Shown piece by piece: positions 6,683-10,893 of a stretch of DNA of 10,893 bases (the stretch's first letter is position 1; the number at the start of each line of letters is the position of its first letter). The stretch is from assembly GCA_002483425.1 (NCBI GenBank), contig DLHW01000003.1, positions 21,412 to 32,304 of the forward strand. Direction: 5' to 3'. The translations under genes and the position numbers were made by a program. The notes beneath the pieces were generated by a model. That model had not been told where the DNA came from. It worked only from the letters and a program-made list of their open reading frames with translations, and did no database searches. This stretch comes from Methylococcaceae bacterium UBA7658. GTDB taxonomy: Bacteria > Pseudomonadota > Gammaproteobacteria > Methylococcales > Methylomonadaceae.

Positions 6683-6775
6683 TTGATTAATATTGTTAAT
6701 GTTAAATATCAACAAGATGCCGATTATTTAACCAGGCTTGAAGTTCAGATCTATAGGATGTGCGGAACAAAGTGA
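6683..6775 (+). pseudogene. Short ORF interrupted by a palindromic repeat
   Basis: A strong ribosome-binding site, AGGGAGG (6671-6677), lies 5 bases before a TTG that opens a 30-codon frame beginning MINIVNVKYQQDADYL. The frame enters the palindromic repeat at about 6753, and its last eight codons (RMCGTK and neighbours) come from the repeat, ending at TGA 6773-6775. The natural reading is the 5' end of a small gene cut off by repeat insertion. The first residues vaguely recall DUF2442-type small proteins, but this is too short to assign. It could also be a chance frame. Confidence 0.3.
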
Positions 6776-6837
6776 AGCGCATCGTTCGCGTAAACGTTTT
6801 CCTCGACAGATGCGCCTCGTACCTTGGCACATCCTAT
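6753..6837. repeat. Inverted pair of REP-like hairpins, second family
   Basis: The outer ends TATAGGATGTGC (6752-6763) and GCACATCCTATA (6827-6838) are exact inverted copies. Each half can form its own hairpin: GATGTGC (6757-6763) with GCGCATC (6777-6783), and GATGCGC (6809-6815) with GCACATC (6827-6833). Loops are 13 and 11 bases, with one G-U pair each. ATAG stands where REP elements carry GTAG. The layout matches the 4443-4514 element but the sequence differs, so this is a second repeat family. Confidence 0.65.
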
Positions 6838-6880
6838 AATTTGTGTATTTTATAGGTTTACCAAAAGCTGTTAGCGTGTG

Positions 6881-6907
6881 GTTGGGTTGAGTGAAATAAA
6901 ACCCAAC
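6881..6907. repeat. Single REP-like hairpin, third family
   Basis: GTTGGGTT (6881-6888) and AACCCAAC (6900-6907) form a perfect 8-bp stem around an 11-base loop, GAGTGAAATAA. The core TTGGGTTGAG...AACCCAAC resembles a dispersed palindromic repeat I know from several proteobacteria. The flanking GTAG is not preserved here (GTGTG instead), so it may be a degenerate copy. Confidence 0.5.
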
Positions 6908-6928
6908 AATTAATTAAAGGTAGCGATT

Positions 6929-7122
6929 ATGCAAATCCAAACGTATTTTACAAACCGTAGACACCCAGCATTTGGTCATTCAATTACCTGCGTCGTTTGT
7001 TAACCGTCAGGTTAGAATTCTGGTTATTGCTTTTGGATGAATCCATTCCCAATCCACCGCAACACCGTAATTTGGCTAATTCGGCAAAGCATAGTGATGA
7101 TTGCCGGGTATTATTGCCTTAA
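6929..7122 (+). pseudogene. Frameshifted small gene, antitoxin-like
   Basis: An ATG at 6929 with AAAGG (6916-6920) 8 bases upstream opens a small gene whose plausible coding moves through three frames. The first frame gives MQIQTYFTNRR (6929-about 6965). The second gives HLVIQLPASFVNRQVRI and continues LVIAF (6969-7034). The third gives DESIPNPPQHRNL and runs on to TAA at 7120-7122. Joined, this resembles a small protein of the type found as the antitoxin half of PIN-domain toxin pairs: a short beta-rich start, then a flexible Pro-rich tail. No toxin gene follows. Both shifts are single-base events, so a sequencing error is an alternative. The antitoxin call is a pattern impression only. Confidence 0.4.
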
Positions 7123-7126
7123 TATC

Positions 7127-7175
7127 GTAGGGTGCGTTGTTCGCATCAAATATTAAGGCGAATGTTATGCACCCT
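7127..7175. repeat. GTAG-type REP hairpin with degenerate partner
   Basis: GTAG (7127-7130) is followed directly by the hairpin GGTGCG (7131-7136) / CGCATC (7142-7147) with a five-base loop, the classic REP layout. An inverted, worn partner ends at GCACCCT (7169-7175), matching AGGGTGC (7129-7135). A second exact 10-bp inverted repeat, GCCTTAATAT (7116-7125) / ATATTAAGGC (7150-7159), encloses the first hairpin and could form an alternative cruciform. The repeat ends about 25 bases before bioF. Confidence 0.6.
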
Positions 7176-7200
7176 GTAATTTTATTTCGAAAAAACTATT

Positions 7201-8349
7201 TTGTTTGATTTATCACTTAAGCTCGACGATTTGTCGCAACAAGGCTTGTATCGTTCCAGGTGTATCATCGACTCCCCGCAAGGCGTCAATCTGAATTGCA
7301 ATGGCAAAGAGATTGTCAATTTTTGCAGCAACGATTATTTAGGGCTTGCCAATCATCCGGCTGTTATCGAAGCATTCAAAAAGGGGGCGGAGCGGTACGG
7401 TGTAGGTAGCGGTTCAGCGCATTTAATTTGCGGTCATAGCAGCGCGCATTATGCTTTGGAAGAAGAATTGGCGAGTTTTACCGGACGTGACCGGGCGTTG
7501 TTGTTTTCCACGGGTTACATGGCGAATATCGGTACAATTTCGGCTTTGACCGGGCGCGGCGATACGGTTTTAGAAGACCGGTTAAATCATGCGTCATTGC
7601 TGGACGGCGGTTTAAGTTCCGGTGCGCTTTTCAAGCGTTACGCCCATGCCGATACTGCGCATCTCGACAGACTGCTGGCGAAAGCCGAAGGCAATAAGCT
7701 GATTGTGACCGATGGCGTGTTCAGTATGGACGGCGATACTGCGCCTTTGATTGGATTATCCGATTTAGCAAAACGGCACGATGCCTGGTTGATGGTGGAC
7801 GATGCCCACGGCTTCGGGGTGTTGGGTGAACACGGCGGCGGGCTTTTGGAGCAAACGGGTTTGACTCAGGGTGACGTGCAAGCGCTGGTCGGCACACTGG
7901 GCAAGGCGTTCGGCACATTCGGGGCATTCGCCGCAGGTTCCGGGGAGTTGATTGAAACACTCATCAACACGGCTCGGACTTATATTTATACGACGGCGTT
8001 GCCGCCTGCGATGGCCGAGGCGACGCGGGCGAGTTTGAGGATTTTGCAAACGGAACATTGGCGGCGGGAAAAGTTAAAGTCGTTGGTTGAAAGGTTCAGA
8101 GCAGGCGCAGCGCAATTGGCATTGCCGTTGCTACCATCGTCCTCGCCGATTCAGCCGGTGCTGGCCGGGGAATCCGGAATTGCTTTGAAGGTAAGCCGGT
8201 TTCTGTTTGATAACGGGTTTCTGGTCAGCGCGATTCGACCGCCCACGGTTCCGGCCAATGCCGCCCGCTTGCGGGTGACGTTTTCGGCATTGCATGAAGA
8301 AACTCAAGTGGATCAACTCCTAGATATGCTCGCCAAAGCCTTAAAATGA
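7201..8349 (+). CDS. bioF: 8-amino-7-oxononanoate (KAPA) synthase BioF
   Basis: Cytoplasmic PLP enzyme that condenses pimeloyl-ACP (or pimeloyl-CoA) with L-alanine, releasing CO2, to give KAPA, the first step of biotin ring assembly. The 382-residue protein is full length. It shows FCSNDYLGLA 41-50, the GSGSAHLICGHS substrate loop (69-80), Asn129-His130, Ser175, Asp200 and His203 in VDDAHGFG, and the PLP lysine Lys235 in TLGKAFG. The start is a TTG with no Shine-Dalgarno. It is chosen because MFDLSLKLDDLSQQGLYR is the expected BioF N-terminus and no ATG lies nearby. The stop overlaps the bioH start in ATGA (8346-8349), which implies coupled translation. It is first in bioF-bioH-bioC-bioD, with no bioB directly upstream. 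Confidence 0.95.
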   Translation: MFDLSLKLDDLSQQGLYRSRCIIDSPQGVNLNCNGKEIVNFCSNDYLGLANHPAVIEAFKKGAERYGVGSGSAHLICGHSSAHYALEEELASFTGRDRALLFSTGYMANIGTISALTGRGDTVLEDRLNHASLLDGGLSSGALFKRYAHADTAHLDRLLAKAEGNKLIVTDGVFSMDGDTAPLIGLSDLAKRHDAWLMVDDAHGFGVLGEHGGGLLEQTGLTQGDVQALVGTLGKAFGTFGAFAAGSGELIETLINTARTYIYTTALPPAMAEATRASLRILQTEHWRREKLKSLVERFRAGAAQLALPLLPSSSPIQPVLAGESGIALKVSRFLFDNGFLVSAIRPPTVPANAARLRVTFSALHEETQVDQLLDMLAKALK

Positions 8350-9125
8350 CCGCTTTACATGCAGAAACCTTCGGCAAGGGTAAACCTATTGTGATGCTGC
8401 ATGGCTGGGCGATGCACAGCGGAATGTGGCGGGATTTTGCCCGCGAACTATCAAAGCAGTACCAAGTGACTTTGATCGACCTGCCGGGACATGGCCGAAG
8501 CCAAACGGCTAGACCATTCACTCTTGAAGCCGTCGGCAAGGCAATAATAGAGATAATCCCTGACGAACAAAGCTGCTGGTTAGGCTGGTCGCTGGGTGCG
8601 GAAATTTCGCTGGCGATTGCCAGTGCTTATCCAGCACGGGTCAATCGTTTGATTTTATTGGCTGGATCGCCTTGTTTCGTCCGCAACAGTCAATGGCCGG
8701 GGCTAGAAAGGCGAATTCTGGATAGTTTTGCGGACAGCTTGTTGCAAGACAGCCGAGCGGCACTGCTTCGTTTTTTGTCTTTGCAAGTTACAGGCGAATC
8801 GGCTTCCAGAAAAACGTTGCGCGAGTTAAAAACATTGGTTTTAGAATGCAACCCGCCTGACCGGCAGACCTTAATGGGTGGTTTGCAAATGCTCAAAGAA
8901 ACTGATTTAAGGACTGAGTTAGCGAAATTGCAGATTCCGGTCGCTGCCGTTTTGGGCGAGTTGGATACGCTTGTGCCGGTCGCGGTTGCCGGGAAGCTGC
9001 GCGAATTGCTGCCGAAAACCGAGGTAACGGTGATCCCGAGGGCAGGGCATGCGCCTTTTTTGTCGCATCGAAACGAGAGTATCGCAGCCGTTTGCCGGTT
9101 CATGGAACGATCCTATGCAAATTAA
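8346..9125 (+). CDS. bioH: Pimeloyl-ACP methyl ester carboxylesterase BioH
   Basis: Cytoplasmic alpha/beta-hydrolase that demethylates pimeloyl-ACP methyl ester, ending the disguised-substrate pathway opened by BioC. The 259-residue protein has the oxyanion segment LHGWAMHSGMW (18-28) and the catalytic triad Ser82 (GWSLG), Asp207 (GELDTLVP) and His235 (AGHAPF). These positions match the E. coli BioH triad as I remember it. The ATG overlaps the bioF stop by 4 bases, and the gene ends 11 bases inside bioC, so translation of all three is probably coupled. Position between bioF and bioC separates it from the many unrelated esterases of this fold. Confidence 0.95.
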   Translation: MTALHAETFGKGKPIVMLHGWAMHSGMWRDFARELSKQYQVTLIDLPGHGRSQTARPFTLEAVGKAIIEIIPDEQSCWLGWSLGAEISLAIASAYPARVNRLILLAGSPCFVRNSQWPGLERRILDSFADSLLQDSRAALLRFLSLQVTGESASRKTLRELKTLVLECNPPDRQTLMGGLQMLKETDLRTELAKLQIPVAAVLGELDTLVPVAVAGKLRELLPKTEVTVIPRAGHAPFLSHRNESIAAVCRFMERSYAN

Positions 9126-9900
9126 AGCTAAAATAAAACAAGCGTTCGGCAATGCGTCCGAGTCTTACGATTCGGTTGCGCGGTTGCAGAGGAATACCGG
9201 TAAAATGCTTCTGGAAAATTTACCGGAAATGGGACGGTACGGTTCTGTCGTTGATTTAGGCTGCGGTACCGGGTTTTTAATCGAAGAATTACTGCGCCTG
9301 AGTAGTTGTTCCGGTGTTCAGTTTCATGCGGTCGATATTGCTCTGCCGATGTTGATTAAGGCTAGAAATAAGTTGACCCGTAGCAGCCAAATTCATTACA
9401 TTGGCGCGGACTTGGAGGCTTTGCCGTTGGCAGGACAAACGATAGATTTGGCGATGTCAAATTTAGCCTTTCAATGGTGCGGCGATTTAAGCAAAGCTTT
9501 TTTCGAGATTAAACGGATTTTGAAGCCGGGCGGCCGGTTACTGTTTTCGACCTTTGGACCGTCCACGCTGAAAGAATTGAAACAGGCGTGGCGGGTAGTC
9601 GACGATTATTCGCACATCAACAGTTTTTATAGTGCGCTGCAGTTGACAGACATGCTGCAAAGCTCAGGCTTTTCGAATATTGAACTTAAAACCGGAGTTT
9701 TTATTTACCACTATGAATCGGTATGGGACTTGATGTTCGAATTAAAACATCTTGGCGCGCGAACAATCATTTCTGGACAGAATAAGCATTTGACCGGTAA
9801 ATCCAAACTACAACGTATGATGGGCGTTTATCGAAAGCAAGAATGTGATGGCGCAGTACCGGCAACGTTTGAAATTATTACGGTTTCGGCAATATTGTAA
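9115..9900 (+). CDS. bioC: Malonyl-ACP O-methyltransferase BioC
   Basis: Cytoplasmic SAM-dependent enzyme that methylates the free carboxyl of malonyl-ACP, so that the fatty-acid synthesis machinery can extend it to pimeloyl-ACP methyl ester. The 261-residue protein has N-terminal IKQAFGNASESYDSVA (an arrangement typical of BioC), SAM motif I VVDLGCGTGF (45-54), an acidic Asp74 after strand 2, the NLAFQWC segment (116-122), LKPGGRLLFSTFGPSTL (136-152), and the BioC-typical HINSF. The frame is open upstream inside bioH to 9049, but the ATG at 9115 gives the family N-terminus and overlaps the bioH end by 11 bases. A weak GGA lies 8 bases upstream. Confidence 0.94.
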   Translation: MQIKAKIKQAFGNASESYDSVARLQRNTGKMLLENLPEMGRYGSVVDLGCGTGFLIEELLRLSSCSGVQFHAVDIALPMLIKARNKLTRSSQIHYIGADLEALPLAGQTIDLAMSNLAFQWCGDLSKAFFEIKRILKPGGRLLFSTFGPSTLKELKQAWRVVDDYSHINSFYSALQLTDMLQSSGFSNIELKTGVFIYHYESVWDLMFELKHLGARTIISGQNKHLTGKSKLQRMMGVYRKQECDGAVPATFEIITVSAIL

Positions 9901-9916
9901 CCGGCCGGGTTTATTG

Positions 9917-10606
9917 ATGAGACAAGGCTATTTTATTACCGGAACAGATACCGGCGCCGGAAAAACTTGGGCAACAGTTGCCTTAATGCGTTATTGCGCC
10001 AATCGAGGAAAGTCTGTGGCCGGATTAAAGCCGGTGGCTTCCGGCTGCCGGTTTAAGGATTCTAAGCTGGTGAATGACGACGCGCTCCTGTTACAACAAA
10101 ACGCTTCGGTTAAATTGCCGTATGATTGGGTAAATCCGTATGCTTTCGAATTTCCGGTGTCACCTCATATCGCGGGAGAGTTGAATCCGGTTAAATTCCA
10201 GCCGATTTTAGAGCTTTTCGAAAATGTTAAAAAAAAAGCCGAAATTATTTTCGTTGAAGGAGCTGGAGGTTGGTATTCGCCGTTAAACGCCAGTCAGGAT
10301 AACAGCGATTTGGCCTTGGCCTTGGGTTTACCGGTCATTGTGGTGGTTGCTATTAAGCTTGGGTGCATTAATCACGCGAGATTAACTCTCGATGCCGTAC
10401 GGCAAAAAGGCGTAGAATGTACGGGTTGGATAGCGGTTCATCTCGATAATCGGCAATTAGCGCCCGAACGGATGGTTGCCAGCCTGCAAGAGCGATTAGA
10501 CGTCCCTTTACTAGGCGAATTGCCTTACATAAAAAGTGTGGATAATGATCGATTTGCAGACGCCGCCAATTGGATGGAGTTAGACAAGCAAGCGCTTTTT
10601 ATTTGA
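9917..10606 (+). CDS. bioD: Dethiobiotin synthetase BioD
   Basis: Cytoplasmic ATP-dependent ligase that carboxylates 7,8-diaminopelargonate (DAPA) and closes the ureido ring to form dethiobiotin, the last step before BioB. The 229-residue protein has the P-loop GTDTGAGKT (9-17) with Lys16 and Thr17, the substrate lysine Lys38 in GLKPVASG, the NDDALLLQ segment, and the EGAGGW motif near residue 117. The ATG at 9917 gives the family start (MRQGYFITGTDTG). The upstream in-frame ATG at 9845 lies inside bioC and would add 24 unlikely residues. It begins 16 bases after the bioC stop with no good Shine-Dalgarno, so it probably relies on coupling. It is the last gene of the bio operon in this window. 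Confidence 0.95.
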   Translation: MRQGYFITGTDTGAGKTWATVALMRYCANRGKSVAGLKPVASGCRFKDSKLVNDDALLLQQNASVKLPYDWVNPYAFEFPVSPHIAGELNPVKFQPILELFENVKKKAEIIFVEGAGGWYSPLNASQDNSDLALALGLPVIVVVAIKLGCINHARLTLDAVRQKGVECTGWIAVHLDNRQLAPERMVASLQERLDVPLLGELPYIKSVDNDRFADAANWMELDKQALFI

Positions 10607-10846
10607 TATTATGAGATAAACTGATTTCTCACAGTAGCCAATGCGAATTAAAGCGTTAAACGGCATTGTGTTTCTTGATTTATCGTAAAACTAAATAACT
10701 TGTCTTCTAGCGAATAATGATACCTTGGGTTAAAATTACCCTGCAAATTATCGGTGAATACAAAATTAAGTCTGGGAGCAGAGCGTTTAGGTCCTGCAAT
10801 TACCCAAACAAGAATTTATAACTTAATAAAGAGAGGAGTTTTCTCA
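10607..10846. other. Intergenic region after bioD
   Basis: These 240 A+T-rich bases separate bioD from the next gene. A weak 5-bp hairpin (TGAGA 10612-10616 / TCTCA 10627-10631) is the only structure near the bioD end, and it is too poor to call a terminator. No promoter pair of good quality was found. The length and the strong ribosome-binding site at the end suggest the downstream gene has its own promoter here. Confidence 0.4.
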
Positions 10847-10893
10847 GTGAAGAAAACAAAGCAACTATTCGCAGGCCTGATTCTATTGTTTTT
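10847..10893 (+). CDS. Start of an exported or membrane protein (cut by window end)
   Basis: A GTG start is preceded by the strong ribosome-binding site GAGAGGAG (10831-10838), 8 bases upstream. The fifteen visible codons read MKKTKQLFAGLILLF: a positively charged start followed by a hydrophobic core, as in a signal peptide or a first membrane helix. Nothing more can be read. The function is unknown. An exported subunit such as a cytochrome oxidase component would fit the N-terminus but cannot be supported from 15 residues. Confidence 0.6.
   Translation, partial: MKKTKQLFAGLILLF

Larger units (their letters stand above)
6648..7200. other. Decayed intergenic region rich in palindromes
   Basis: This 553-base gap between alaC and bioF holds no intact gene of normal size. 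It contains a short ORF with a strong ribosome-binding site (6683-6775), a paired palindromic repeat (6753-6837), a single hairpin of another family (6881-6907), a small frameshifted gene (6929-7122) and a GTAG-type REP (7127-7175) close to bioF. No clear promoter for bioF is visible in it. Confidence 0.6.

Noticed and set aside
6648..7200. CRISPR array or tRNA in the repeat-rich gap
   Set aside because: The palindromes are of different sequence and irregular spacing, with no regular direct repeats and spacers. No cloverleaf or T-loop motif is visible.
9049..9114. Longer BioC start at 9049
   Set aside because: It would overlap bioH by 77 bases and add residues not seen in BioC. The ATG at 9115 gives the family N-terminus.
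9845..9916. Longer BioD start at 9845
   Set aside because: It adds 24 basic residues encoded inside bioC. The BioD fold begins immediately after the ATG at 9917.

Overview
The window looks like chromosomal DNA from a gammaproteobacterium. A methanotroph or relative (Methylococcales) is my best guess, but this is inference only. The grounds are a bioF-bioH-bioC-bioD cluster, a RimO and an RhlE-type DEAD-box helicase of proteobacterial type, moderate G+C coding DNA, and intergenic palindromic repeats of the GTAG-plus-hairpin (REP) type. No rRNA, tRNA, CRISPR array, prophage or transposase gene was seen.

Layout. Bases 1-334 are non-coding: the edge of a dispersed-type repeat (1-30), an A+T-rich stretch, and a structured segment (about 198-275) that could be the helicase terminator. 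A DEAD-box RNA helicase lies on the minus strand (335-1660) and is divergent from a rhomboid intramembrane protease (1814-2485). A small two-helix membrane protein of unknown function (2592-2918) follows and ends at a large hairpin (2933-2981). Then comes rimO (3110-4420). A 369-base gap holds a textbook pair of inverted REP units (4443-4514). A small secreted protein of unknown function (4790-5248) and an AlaC-type aminotransferase (5463-6647) follow.

The most unusual part is the 553-base gap 6648-7200 between alaC and bioF. It holds three different palindromic repeat types (6753-6837, 6881-6907, 7127-7175), a short ORF with a strong ribosome-binding site that runs into a repeat, and a small gene broken by two frameshifts that resembles antitoxin-like proteins. 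It reads as a graveyard of small mobile and toxin-antitoxin DNA.

From 7201 the biotin operon runs bioF-bioH-bioC-bioD with overlaps of 4 and 11 bases and then a 16-base gap. BioC methylates the malonyl thioester to let it enter fatty-acid synthesis, BioH removes the methyl group at pimeloyl-ACP, BioF makes KAPA (7-keto-8-aminopelargonate), and BioD closes the ureido ring of dethiobiotin. The genes for BioA and BioB are not in the window. After 240 bases a new gene starts (GTG, 10847) with a signal-peptide-like N-terminus and is cut by the window end.

I found no convincing new multi-gene system. The points most worth following up are the REP cluster with its broken small genes, the weak bioF start, and the two uncharacterised small proteins.
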